Part shown: positions 42,783 through 51,415 of the stretch, piece by piece
Numbering within the stretch: position 1 is the first letter of the stretch
How the letters are laid out: each line of letters starts with the position of its first letter
DNA from: Thiosulfatihalobacter marinus
GTDB taxonomy: Bacteria; Pseudomonadota; Alphaproteobacteria; Rhodobacterales; Rhodobacteraceae
Assembly: GCF_016019955.1 (NCBI RefSeq)
Contig: NZ_JAECRZ010000005.1
Coordinates: 1-64,000, forward strand
Direction of reading: 5' to 3'
DNA: 64,000 nucleotides
Position numbers and translations under genes: made by a program
Notes under the pieces: model-generated
Databases searched by the model: none
What the model was told of the DNA's origin: nothing
What the model saw: the letters and a program-made list of their open reading frames with translations, nothing else

Positions 42783-42842
42783 TATGTAATCGTTTTCATC
42801 ATGTGAAAAGAGACAAAGTCTCGAGCTGAAAACGATTACATA
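42783..42842. promoter_or_regulatory. two inverted LacI-type operators, 42 bases apart
   Basis: TATGTAATCGTTTTCA (42783-42798) and TGAAAACGATTACATA (42827-42842) are perfect inverted copies with centres 42 bases apart, four helical turns. Each contains the TAATCGTTTT half-site pair with a central CG usual for LacI family sites. They flank the region where the divergent promoters must lie. Confidence 0.75.
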
Positions 42843-42907
42843 GGGTGCAGGATGATAATGACGAAGAACCCAATGATGTCCTGGAGCGCAATTTCCAGGA
42901 CGGGGAG

Positions 42908-43642
42908 ATGCCGGTGAGGGCGGTGGCGCAATATGATTTTGCGGGCGCTCGTGCTGTGGTGATCGGCGCTAGCCGAGGCGGCATTGGCGCGGCGATCGCG
43001 CGGGCGTTTCAGGATGCGGGCGCGGAGGTCGAGATCACCGGCGCGGAACCAACCTGTATTCCCGAGGATGCGGCGCGCTTGGCTTATACGCAGTTGGACG
43101 TGACGGATGGTGCCGCGGTTGCGGCATTCGGCGCGGCGCGCGGGGTTGTGGACGTTCTGGTGAATTGTGCCGCTATTACCCGGCGTGGCGAAGAGATGGA
43201 CCCGGAATTCTTTAATCACGTGCTGGATGTGAACCTGACCGGATCGCTGCGCTGTGCGCAGGCGCTTCATCCGGGATTGGCTGCCGGCAAGGGGTGCGTG
43301 ATCAATATCGCGTCGATGTATGCGCGCTTTGGCGCGCCCCGCAATCCGGCCTATGGCGCGTCCAAGGCAGGGGTGGAGCAGCTGACGAAATCGCTGGCGA
43401 TTGCCTGGGCGGGGGACGGGATTCGCGTGAATGCCATTGCGCCGGGATTTATCGTGACCGAGCAATCGGCGCGCGCCCGGCAAGATCCCGCCTTTGTCCG
43501 GGGCATCGAGGCGCGTACGCCGCTGGCGCGCTGGGGCCGTCCGGAAGACATCGTTGGCGCGGCGTTGTTCCTGGCGTCGGATGCGGCGGGCTTTGTCACC
43601 GGCATGTCGATGCCGGTGGACGGCGGTTATTCGGTTATGTGA
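42908..43642 (+). CDS. SDR family oxidoreductase
   Basis: A 244-residue classical SDR, NAD(P)-binding motif VIGASRGGIGAAIARAF (with one extra Gly compared with TGxxxGIG), NCAAITRRGE, catalytic region NIASMYARFG and YGASKAGVEQL, and the terminal PVDGGYSVM. The ATG at 42908 with GGGGAG upstream is preferred to the GTG at 42845, which would leave almost no room between the operator and the start. First gene of the long LacI-controlled sugar operon; probably acts on a sugar or sugar acid. Confidence 0.85.
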   Translation: MPVRAVAQYDFAGARAVVIGASRGGIGAAIARAFQDAGAEVEITGAEPTCIPEDAARLAYTQLDVTDGAAVAAFGAARGVVDVLVNCAAITRRGEEMDPEFFNHVLDVNLTGSLRCAQALHPGLAAGKGCVINIASMYARFGAPRNPAYGASKAGVEQLTKSLAIAWAGDGIRVNAIAPGFIVTEQSARARQDPAFVRGIEARTPLARWGRPEDIVGAALFLASDAAGFVTGMSMPVDGGYSVM

Positions 43643-43652
43643 GGGCGACGGA

Positions 43653-44807
43653 ATGACGGAGATTTCCCGGATACGTGCGGCGGTGATCGGCACGGGTTTC
43701 ATTGGAACGGTGCATGTGCAGGCCCTGCGTCGTCTTGGTGTTCAGGTTGTCGGCGTCCTGGGTTCGTCCGCTGAACGCGGCGCGGCGCGCGCGGCCGAGA
43801 TCGGCGTGGACCATGCTTATCCATCGCTGGAGGCGGTGCTGGCGGACAAGAGTGTTGACGTGGTGCATGTGACCTCGCCCAATCATGCGCATTATCCGCA
43901 GGTGAAGGCGATCATCGCGGCGGGCAAGCATGTGGTGTGCGAAAAGCCGCTGGCCATGACCAGCGCGCAATCGGCGGAAATGGCAGAGCTTGCCCGGGCA
44001 TCGGGGCGAATTTGCGCGGTGTGTTACAACATTCGGTTCTATCCGTTGAACCAGCAGGCGCAGGGCATGGTGAAGGCGGGTGAGCTTGGGGATGTGCGCT
44101 TTGTCACCGGCCATTACCATCAGGACTGGCTTGCCAAGGAAACCGACTGGAACTGGCGGCTTGAGGCCGAGATCGGCGGCACCCTGCGGTCGGTCGGCGA
44201 CATTGGCACGCATTGGGTTGATCTGACCAGCTTTATCACCGGCCTGAAGGCAAAGGCGGTCTTTGCTGATCTCTCGACATTCCTGCCCGAACGCCAGCGC
44301 CCTGCCGGTCCGGTCGAGACTTTCTCGAGCGCCGCCGGTGCGACCGAGGCCGTGACCGTCGATACCGACGACGCCGCCGCGATCATGATCCGGTACGAGG
44401 GCGGCGCGAAGGGGGTGATGACCACGTCGCAGATCAACTTGGGCCGCAAGAACTCGCTGCAATGGGACATTGCCGGAAGCGCCGCCAGCGCGGCCTGGGA
44501 CAGCGAAATGCCGGATCACCTGTTCGTCGGGCACCGCGACGCGCCCAACCAGGTATTGGCGCGCGATTTCACCCTGATGAACCCGACGGGCACGCGGGCG
44601 GCTTCGCTGCCGCCGGGCCATGTCGAGGGCTTTGCTGACAGCTTTTTCGCTTTTTTCAGAGCGGTTTACGCGGACATCGCCACCGGGGCGCGCGGTGCCG
44701 ACAGCACCTGGGCCAGCTTTGATGACGGGCATTACGAGATGAAATTCTGCGACGCCGTGATCCAGTCGGCGCGCGAAGGCCGCTGGATCGAACTGGACGA
44801 GATTTGA
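43653..44807 (+). CDS. Gfo/Idh/MocA family oxidoreductase
   Basis: A 384-residue two-domain oxidoreductase. The Rossmann part has AAVIGTGFIGTVHVQALRRL and the EKP motif in HVVCEKPLAMT (catalytic Lys); the substrate domain has the GGTLRSVGDIGTHWVDL segment with the catalytic Asp/His pair. NAD(P) is probably tightly bound. It follows the SDR after ten bases. Such enzymes oxidise sugars at C1 or C3; with the TIM-barrel enzyme next door a 3-keto-sugar route is plausible. Confidence 0.9.
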   Translation: MTEISRIRAAVIGTGFIGTVHVQALRRLGVQVVGVLGSSAERGAARAAEIGVDHAYPSLEAVLADKSVDVVHVTSPNHAHYPQVKAIIAAGKHVVCEKPLAMTSAQSAEMAELARASGRICAVCYNIRFYPLNQQAQGMVKAGELGDVRFVTGHYHQDWLAKETDWNWRLEAEIGGTLRSVGDIGTHWVDLTSFITGLKAKAVFADLSTFLPERQRPAGPVETFSSAAGATEAVTVDTDDAAAIMIRYEGGAKGVMTTSQINLGRKNSLQWDIAGSAASAAWDSEMPDHLFVGHRDAPNQVLARDFTLMNPTGTRAASLPPGHVEGFADSFFAFFRAVYADIATGARGADSTWASFDDGHYEMKFCDAVIQSAREGRWIELDEI

Positions 44808-44817
44808 GGGAGAAGAC

Positions 44818-45732
44818 ATGAAACTTGGACTTCTGACCGCGCCGTTTGAGGGGACCGACCTGTCGGACGTGGCCGCGTGGACCGGCGCGAACGGGTTTTC
44901 CGCGCTGGAAATCGCCTGCTGGCCGGCCTCGGGCGGCGAGAAGCGCCGTTATGCCGGCACCAGCCACATCAATGTCGACGGGCTGAGCGCCGCTGAAGGC
45001 AATGAGGTCAAGGACATGCTGACGGGGCACGGGATCGAGATCTCGGGACTAGGCTATTACCCTAACCCTCTGCACGCCGATGCCGACCACAGGGATGAGG
45101 TGATCGGCCATCTGAAGAAGGTCATCACCGCGGCTGGCGTGATGGGCGTGCCGGTGGTCAACACGTTTATCGGCGGTGACCGCACGCTGAACGTCGACGA
45201 CAACTGGACCCGCGCGCAGAAGATATTCGCGCCCATCGTGACCCATGCGCGGGACGCCGGTGTGCGCCTGTGTTTCGAGAACTGCCCGATGATTTTCAGC
45301 CAGGATGAATGGCCGGGCGGGCACAACATAGCCTATTCGCCCCGGATCTGGCGCCGCGTTTTCGACGAATGGGGCGGCGATGTGGGCATGAATTTCGACC
45401 CGTCTCATCTGATTTGGCAGTTTATCGATCAGACCCGGTTCATTAAGGAGTTCGGCCCGCAGATTGCCCATGTCCACGCCAAGGATCTGATGGTGGATCA
45501 CGATGGGTTGTATGAAAACGGCATCCTGTCGGCGGGCATGGGCTGGCAGGTGCCGCGGCTGTGCGGGCTGGGCGATGTGGATTGGCCGGATTTCTTTTCG
45601 GGTCTCTACCGCACAGGCTATGACGGTCCGGTGATCATCGAGCACGAGGACAGGTTGTTTGAAGGGTCGGTCGAGAAGATCAGGCGCGGCTTTCTTCTGG
45701 CCCGTGACGTGCTGCAACCATTCATCAAATAG
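44818..45732 (+). CDS. sugar phosphate isomerase/epimerase family (TIM barrel)
   Basis: A 304-residue AP-endonuclease-2-like TIM-barrel protein. Metal-binding positions are visible in RLCFENCPMIF (Glu), GMNFDPSHLIW (Asp and His), IAHVHAKDLM (His) and VIIEHEDRL (Glu). Despite the family name, many members act on unphosphorylated keto-sugars, including as 3-keto-glycoside eliminases or epimerases. It lies between a Gfo/Idh gene and the binding protein of the ABC importer, consistent with a partner in sugar oxidation. Confidence 0.88.
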   Translation: MKLGLLTAPFEGTDLSDVAAWTGANGFSALEIACWPASGGEKRRYAGTSHINVDGLSAAEGNEVKDMLTGHGIEISGLGYYPNPLHADADHRDEVIGHLKKVITAAGVMGVPVVNTFIGGDRTLNVDDNWTRAQKIFAPIVTHARDAGVRLCFENCPMIFSQDEWPGGHNIAYSPRIWRRVFDEWGGDVGMNFDPSHLIWQFIDQTRFIKEFGPQIAHVHAKDLMVDHDGLYENGILSAGMGWQVPRLCGLGDVDWPDFFSGLYRTGYDGPVIIEHEDRLFEGSVEKIRRGFLLARDVLQPFIK

Positions 45733-45791
45733 AAGGGCGCGAAAGCCCCGCAAACTCAATCACACAAGTCTTCAAATGGGAGGAACCTGAC

Positions 45792-46820
45792 ATGAAGAAG
45801 TTTCTGACAAGTGCCGCGGCCATCGCCGTTGCGGCGACACTGGCCCCGGCCACGTTCGCCGCGGAATACACGATCGGTGTGTCCAACACCGTGCAGGGCA
45901 ACGGCTGGCGCGAAGAGATGATCTGTGCCATGCGCGCGCAGGCGCTGGTGGAGGAGGATGTCACCAACCTGATCGTGGCCCATCGCAACACCGATTCGGC
46001 CGGGCAGCTTGAAGATCTCAACAACCTGATCGAGGCTGGCGTGGACGCCATTGTGCTGAACCCGTCCAACCCGGATGCGCTCAACTCGGCGCTGGAAATG
46101 GCAATGGCAAAGGGCATCGTCGTCGTCGCGGTTGACGCGGGGGTTTCGGCGGAAGGCGCCTATATCCTGTCCAACAACCAGGAAGAATATGCCTATCTGG
46201 GCGCCAAATGGCTGTTCGAACAGGTCGGTGGCAAGGGTGACATCGTGTATATGCGCGGGATCGCGGGCGTTTCGGCCGATACCGACAGGGACAACGGGTT
46301 CAAGCGCGCCCTGGCGGAGTATCCCGGCATAAAGGTTGTGCATGAGGTGTTCACCGGCTGGCAGCAGGACCAGGGCAAGCAGCAGATGTTCGATTTCCTG
46401 GCCACCGGTATTCCATTCGATGGCGTATGGACCTCGGGCATCGACAATGTGATCGTGGACGCGTTTGTTGAATCCGGTGCGCCGCTGGTGCCGATCGTGG
46501 GCGCGGACAATGCCGGTTTCGTTCAATACCTTACCGAAGTTGACGGTCTGACCGGTGCCGCCGTGACCAACCCCGGTTCGGTAGGCGGTGCGGGAATTGC
46601 GCTGGCGGTGGATGTGTTGAACGGCAAGGCGCCGGGCAGCAAGACCGTTCTGGTGGACCCGGTGTTGTGGGAGAACGCCAGCGAGGAGGGCCGCGCCACG
46701 ATCATGGCGGCGCAAAACCCGAACCTTGATCCCGAATGGCCGGTTTCGGTGACGGTGCCGGGATGGACCGACTACACGATGGAACAGATCATCGCCTGCA
46801 AAGGCCCAGGCGACAGCTGA
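45792..46820 (+). CDS. sugar ABC transporter substrate-binding protein (ribose type)
   Basis: A 342-residue periplasmic protein with signal peptide (MKKFLTSAAAIAVAATLAPA to TFAAE) and the RbsB-type core: IGVSNTVQGNGWREEMICAM, EAGVDAIVLNPSNPDAL, VVVAVDAGVSAEGAY and DRDNGFKRAL. It has several cysteines (Cys55 region, C-terminal CKGP) that could pair. It feeds the ATPase and two permeases downstream. A 12-base hairpin follows it. Confidence 0.92.
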   Translation: MKKFLTSAAAIAVAATLAPATFAAEYTIGVSNTVQGNGWREEMICAMRAQALVEEDVTNLIVAHRNTDSAGQLEDLNNLIEAGVDAIVLNPSNPDALNSALEMAMAKGIVVVAVDAGVSAEGAYILSNNQEEYAYLGAKWLFEQVGGKGDIVYMRGIAGVSADTDRDNGFKRALAEYPGIKVVHEVFTGWQQDQGKQQMFDFLATGIPFDGVWTSGIDNVIVDAFVESGAPLVPIVGADNAGFVQYLTEVDGLTGAAVTNPGSVGGAGIALAVDVLNGKAPGSKTVLVDPVLWENASEEGRATIMAAQNPNLDPEWPVSVTVPGWTDYTMEQIIACKGPGDS

Positions 46821-46831
46821 TACCAAAGGAC

Positions 46832-46859
46832 TGCCCCTGTCCGGTCGCGGGCGGGGGCA
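46832..46859 (+). promoter_or_regulatory. hairpin behind the sugar-binding-protein gene
   Basis: A 12-pair stem (46832-46843 with 46848-46859, two G-U pairs, loop GTCG) begins 12 bases after the stop. It fits a partial terminator or message stabiliser that keeps the binding protein in excess over the ABC subunits. Confidence 0.6.
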
Positions 46860-46899
46860 AACCGACGACAAACTCCTCAACGAGAGACGACAGGCGCCC

Positions 46900-48384
46900 A
46901 TGAGCGGAACGCAGTTACTGGATGCAACCGGAATCGCCAAGAGTTTTGGCGCTGTTCGGGCATTGACCGAGGCAAGCCTGCATGTGTCGGAAGGTGAAAT
47001 CGTTGCGCTGATGGGCGCAAACGGGGCCGGAAAATCGACCTTTGTGAAAATCATTACCGGCGCCTTGCGCCCGGACAGCGGCACGGTGTTGATCCGGGGG
47101 CGCGAGGCGCGGGTGGGTAGCCCGGCGCAGGCGCGCCGTTCGGGGCTGGTACCGGTTTATCAGGAGCCATCGCTGATCCCGGATCTGGACGTGGCCGACA
47201 ATCTGCGCCTGACCGACACGCCTGTCGAGCCGTTCCGGCGCTGGGTGGAAGAGCTGGGAATCCGGCGACTGGCCCTGTCGGACATGATCGGGGATCTGCC
47301 GCTCGCGACCTTGCGCATACTTGATCTTGCGCGGGCTTTGGCCAGCGCGCCCGATGTGCTTTTGCTGGACGAGATGACGGCGGCACTGCCGACCGATCTG
47401 GTAGAGCGGGTGTTGAAGGTGATGCGCCAGAAGGCGGACGAGGGCATGGGTGTGATCTATGTGTCGCACCGGTTCGGCGAGATTTCCGAGTTGTGCGACC
47501 GCGCCACCGTGCTGCGGGACGGCATGTCGGTGGGCGATCTGAAGATTGAACCGGGGGTCGAGGACCGTGCCGTCGAATTGATGCTGGGCCAGAAACTGGA
47601 CCTGGCGGCGCGCGATATTCACAAGACGCGCGGCACGACAGGCGACAGGCCGCGGATGCGCGTGAAGGGTGTGGCGATTGCGCCAAAGGTGTCGGACATC
47701 TCGTTCGATCTATTCCCGGGCGAGGTGTTGGGGGTGGTGGCGCTGGAAGGGCAAGGGCAGGACGAGCTGTTCGAGTGCATGGCCGGGTTCATGCCGCCCA
47801 GGGCGGGCAGTATCGAGGTGAATGGCGTTGCGGCGGATTTCCGGCACCCGGCCGATGCCATTGCGGCGGGGGTGAAATTTGTCCCCGGAGACCGGGCCGA
47901 CGCGCTGTTGGCGCAGCGCTCGGTACGTGAGAATATCGCGTTGCCGTTTTCGGCGCGGATCCGCGCCTGGGGCGGGCTGAAGCTGCGCCATGAGCGTGCG
48001 CGGGTGGCGCATGCCATCGCACGTTTGCAGATCGACACCCGGGCGCAAGGCGAGGTGCAGCGCCTGTCGGGCGGCAACCAGCAGAAGGTGACGATCGGGC
48101 GCTGGTTGGCCACAGGGGTGGACACGTTGCTTTTGTTCGATCCGACACGCGGTATTGACGTGCGCACCAAGCGGCAGATCTATCCGCTGGTGCGCGAACT
48201 GGCTGAACAGGGCGCTTCGGTGCTTTTCTATACATCCGAGTTGGAGGAGATTCCGCTGGCCTGTGACCGGGCGGTTGTCATCTTCAATGGTCGCGTCGTC
48301 GACATCATCGACGCGGAAGTCGCCGACGAGCAGACCTTGTTGCGCGCGGCTTATGGGCTTGTGGCACAAGAGGGCGCGGCGTGA
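46900..48384 (+). CDS. sugar ABC transporter ATP-binding protein (RbsA-like, two domains)
   Basis: A 494-residue tandem ATPase. Domain 1 (residues 1-240) has Walker A LMGANGAGKST and Walker B VLLLDEMTAAL, but its signature region reads DLPLATLRILDLARAL, without a recognisable LSGGQ. Domain 2 has a degenerate Walker A (ALEGQGQDELFECM) yet an intact signature LSGGNQQKVTIGRWL and LLLFDPTRGID. One complete composite site would result, as in other ribose-type ATPases with unequal halves. The stop overlaps the first permease start. Confidence 0.92.
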   Translation: MSGTQLLDATGIAKSFGAVRALTEASLHVSEGEIVALMGANGAGKSTFVKIITGALRPDSGTVLIRGREARVGSPAQARRSGLVPVYQEPSLIPDLDVADNLRLTDTPVEPFRRWVEELGIRRLALSDMIGDLPLATLRILDLARALASAPDVLLLDEMTAALPTDLVERVLKVMRQKADEGMGVIYVSHRFGEISELCDRATVLRDGMSVGDLKIEPGVEDRAVELMLGQKLDLAARDIHKTRGTTGDRPRMRVKGVAIAPKVSDISFDLFPGEVLGVVALEGQGQDELFECMAGFMPPRAGSIEVNGVAADFRHPADAIAAGVKFVPGDRADALLAQRSVRENIALPFSARIRAWGGLKLRHERARVAHAIARLQIDTRAQGEVQRLSGGNQQKVTIGRWLATGVDTLLLFDPTRGIDVRTKRQIYPLVRELAEQGASVLFYTSELEEIPLACDRAVVIFNGRVVDIIDAEVADEQTLLRAAYGLVAQEGAA

Positions 48385-49322
48385 GCGGGATTATCAGGAA
48401 GAATGCCTGGGTGGCCGGGTTGCTGGCGCTTCTGGTTGTGCTGCTGGTCGCGACCAGGATGATCCAACCCGGTTTCGGAGTTTCCGGTCTGGAAAGCATT
48501 GCGCGCGCGGCGTTGCCGTTCGTTTTTGCCACGACCGGCATGGCGGTGGTGGTCATCGTCGGGGGGATCGATCTTTCTGTGGCTTCGATGATGGCGGTCT
48601 GTGCCGTGACGGCGGCGGTGCTGATGGAACGGATGGCCGGGGTGCCGGCGATCCTGATCGTATTGGCGTTGGGCCTGGCGATGGGGGTGATCAATGGCGG
48701 GCTGATCGTGGCAACGCGGGTCCCCGATATCGTGGTGACGTTGGCGATGCTGTTCGTCTGGGAAGGGGTGGCATTGCTGATCCTGGAATCCCCGGGAGGA
48801 TCGACCGCGGACTGGCTTCAGAAAAGCATTCGCGGCAGTTTCCTGATCCCGGGCCTGCCCAATGCGCTGGTGATCGCGACGGTCTGCATTGCGGTGGTCT
48901 GGTTGCCGATCCGGCGTGCGCGGCTGGGCATTGCCATTTATGCAACCGGATCGGATGAGCGGGCCGCGTTTCGTTCGGGCGTGGCGGTGGGGCGCACAAG
49001 GATCGCGGCCTATGGAATATGCGGGCTGTTCAGCGCCTTTGGCGGGCTGAGCCTGGCGGCGCTGACCGGTATCGGCGAGCCGGTGCCCGGCCCCTACCTG
49101 CTGGCCTCGGTCGCGGCGGTTGTGTTGGGGGGGGTGGTCCTGGGTGGCGGACGGGGCGGGTTGCTGGGCCCGATCATCGCGGTTTTCATCTTGAGGATCG
49201 TGCGAACGATCCTGACACTTTTGGCTGTGGACCCGAATGTCACGACCATCATTGAAGGCACGATCATGGTCGGTGTCGTGATGCTGGGCACCGCCGCCAC
49301 GATGCGGGGAGCAAGAACATGA
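48381..49322 (+). CDS. sugar ABC transporter permease (RbsC-like) 1
   Basis: A 313-residue inner-membrane protein with about eight to ten hydrophobic segments. Typical parts are GMAVVVIVGGIDLSVASMM, VNGLI-like INGGLIVATRVPDIVVTLAM and AIYATGSDERAAFRSGVAV. A GTG start overlaps the ATPase stop, and its own stop overlaps the next permease gene. It forms a heterodimeric channel with permease 2. Confidence 0.9.
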   Translation: MSGIIRKNAWVAGLLALLVVLLVATRMIQPGFGVSGLESIARAALPFVFATTGMAVVVIVGGIDLSVASMMAVCAVTAAVLMERMAGVPAILIVLALGLAMGVINGGLIVATRVPDIVVTLAMLFVWEGVALLILESPGGSTADWLQKSIRGSFLIPGLPNALVIATVCIAVVWLPIRRARLGIAIYATGSDERAAFRSGVAVGRTRIAAYGICGLFSAFGGLSLAALTGIGEPVPGPYLLASVAAVVLGGVVLGGGRGGLLGPIIAVFILRIVRTILTLLAVDPNVTTIIEGTIMVGVVMLGTAATMRGART

Positions 49323-50326
49323 GCATGGTTGTTACCGATCCCCCCCTGGTCCGGTTCGGGCGGTTCCTGCGGGACAATCCGGTCATTCCGCTTGTGGTGT
49401 TCCTGTTTGTGTTGGTGGCGGTTCTGGAGATCATGCGGCCCGGCATCGTCACGCCCTTCCGCGCCGGGCGCGACGGGGTGATCTCGACCTTCTGGCTGGG
49501 CAATCTGATCAAGTTCGCCATACCTCTGGCGATGCTCGCGGCCTGCCAGGTGCTGACGATGCTGACGGCGGGAATCGATCTGTCCGCCGGCATCGTGGCG
49601 ACGGTGGCGGCGTTTGTCTGCGCGACGCTGAGTTCGATCTGGGGGGTCGGGCCGGCGGTGGCGACCGCACTTCTCGCCGGGTTGGTCGTGGGGGTTGTCA
49701 ACGGGATCGGTGTGGGGCTGGTGCGGGTGCATCCGCTGATCATGACGCTGGGCACCGGGCTGATTGCGACCGGCGTTCTCCAGGTTTACCAGCGCCTTGT
49801 CATCAATGCCGGGTCGGAAATCCCCGGTTTCCTGACATGGCTGGGTACCGGGCGGACGCTGGCCATGCCGAACGGGTTGTTCCTGTTCGTGCCCTTTGCT
49901 TTGTTCATCTTCTGGCTGATGCGGTTTACCGGGTTCGGGCGTCTTCTGTTCGCGCTGGGCTCGAACGAGAATGCGGCCAAGCTGTCAGGGGTACGGGCAT
50001 GGCAGGTCTATGTCGCGCTTTATGCGTTGTCGGGGGTTATCGCGGCGCTGGCCGGGCTGTTGTATCTGGGGATCATCCGGCAAACATCGCTGAGTCTTGC
50101 CAACCCGCTGATGCTGCCGTCGGTGGCGGCGGCGGTGATCGGCGGCACGTCTATTTTTGGCGGACGGGGCAGCTATGCCGGGGCCATAGTGGGCGCGCTG
50201 ATCATCCGGGTGCTGGATACGATGCTGACACTGATGCAGATGCCCGAAGGCGCGCGCACGGTTCTGTTCGGGCTGATCATTCTTGCGGTGACCGCGATTT
50301 ACGTGCGGATCACGGGCAGCCGATAG
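49319..50326 (+). CDS. sugar ABC transporter permease (RbsC-like) 2
   Basis: A 335-residue membrane protein similar to permease 1: LTMLTAGIDLSAGIVATVAA, VNGIGVGLVRVHPLIMTLG and LFALGSNENAAKLSGV. An N-terminal stretch of about 35 residues precedes the first membrane helix. The start overlaps permease 1 by four bases, and a Gfo/Idh gene follows after 12 bases. Confidence 0.9.
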   Translation: MSMVVTDPPLVRFGRFLRDNPVIPLVVFLFVLVAVLEIMRPGIVTPFRAGRDGVISTFWLGNLIKFAIPLAMLAACQVLTMLTAGIDLSAGIVATVAAFVCATLSSIWGVGPAVATALLAGLVVGVVNGIGVGLVRVHPLIMTLGTGLIATGVLQVYQRLVINAGSEIPGFLTWLGTGRTLAMPNGLFLFVPFALFIFWLMRFTGFGRLLFALGSNENAAKLSGVRAWQVYVALYALSGVIAALAGLLYLGIIRQTSLSLANPLMLPSVAAAVIGGTSIFGGRGSYAGAIVGALIIRVLDTMLTLMQMPEGARTVLFGLIILAVTAIYVRITGSR

Positions 50327-50338
50327 AAGGAGAGCGCC

Positions 50339-51415
50339 ATGGCGAAATTTCGCGTTGCCGGAATAAGTTTTGACCACATGCACATGGGCGATTTGCTGCG
50401 CATGGTGCACGCGCATCCTGAGGCCGAGATCGCTGGCTTGTATGACCCGGACCGCGCCCGGATGCAGGCGGCAATTGACGCTTTTTCAGTTCCCGAGGAC
50501 CGCGTTTTCACGGATTTCGACGCCTGCATGGCGGCGGGTCCATACGACATGGCATTGCTGTGCGCGGCCACGGCCGACCATGCCGCATATACAGAGAAAT
50601 TGGCGCCGCATGGCGTGCACGTGTTTGTGGAAAAACCGTTCGCGGCTTCTGCGGAGGACGCGCGGCGCATGATCGCGGCAATGGAGGGGACGGGCAGGCA
50701 GCTGGTGATCAACTGGCCTCTGCGCTGGGTGGAAAGCCACGTCACCGCCAAGCGTCTGATCGACGATGGCCTGATCGGCGAACTGCGCGAGGTGCATTTC
50801 TATGACGGCAATCGTGGGCCCTTGTACCATCTTGCCGACAAGATCGAGGTCAGTGCGGAAGATGTAGAGCGCCAGAAGCAGTCAAGCTGGTGGTACAAGA
50901 AAGCATCGGGCGGTGGCGCCCTGCTGGACTATATGGGGTATGGCGCGACGTTGGGCACGTGGTACATGAATGGACAGGCCCCGCTGGAAGTCACATGTTG
51001 CGTGGATGAAACGCCGGGCATAGAAGTGGATCAGCACGCCATTGCCGTGTGTCGCTATGCTCGCGGCCTGTCCAAGATGGAAACGCGTTGGGGCACCTTC
51101 ACCGATCCGTGGACAATACAACCGCAGCCGACCTGCGGGTTTGTCTTCGTCGGTACGGACGGCACGATCTCGTCCCCGGATTACGCGACCCATGTGACCG
51201 TGCAGACCCGCGTCCGCCCCGAGCGACATGAGATCCCCGCTGACCCGCTGCCCGAAGGTGCGCGCAATGCCATCGAGTATGTCCTGGGCTGTCTGCGACG
51301 TGGCGACCGTGTCAAGGGGCCGCTGGATCCGGCGCTGTGCCTGATCGCGCAGAGGATTGTCGATACCGCCGTGCGGTCCGCCGCGGAAAAACGCACGTTG
51401 AAGCTTTTGCCATGA
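50339..51415 (+). CDS. Gfo/Idh/MocA family oxidoreductase
   Basis: A 358-residue member whose Rossmann domain lacks the usual GxGxxG and instead begins VAGISFDHMHMGDLL, as seen in a GFO subgroup; the EKP motif is present in VFVEKPFAAS. The substrate domain has ASGGGALLDYMGYGATLGTW. It comes directly after the ABC permeases and overlaps the next oxidoreductase gene by four bases. The unusual nucleotide-binding loop means the cofactor should be checked. Confidence 0.85.
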   Translation: MAKFRVAGISFDHMHMGDLLRMVHAHPEAEIAGLYDPDRARMQAAIDAFSVPEDRVFTDFDACMAAGPYDMALLCAATADHAAYTEKLAPHGVHVFVEKPFAASAEDARRMIAAMEGTGRQLVINWPLRWVESHVTAKRLIDDGLIGELREVHFYDGNRGPLYHLADKIEVSAEDVERQKQSSWWYKKASGGGALLDYMGYGATLGTWYMNGQAPLEVTCCVDETPGIEVDQHAIAVCRYARGLSKMETRWGTFTDPWTIQPQPTCGFVFVGTDGTISSPDYATHVTVQTRVRPERHEIPADPLPEGARNAIEYVLGCLRRGDRVKGPLDPALCLIAQRIVDTAVRSAAEKRTLKLLP

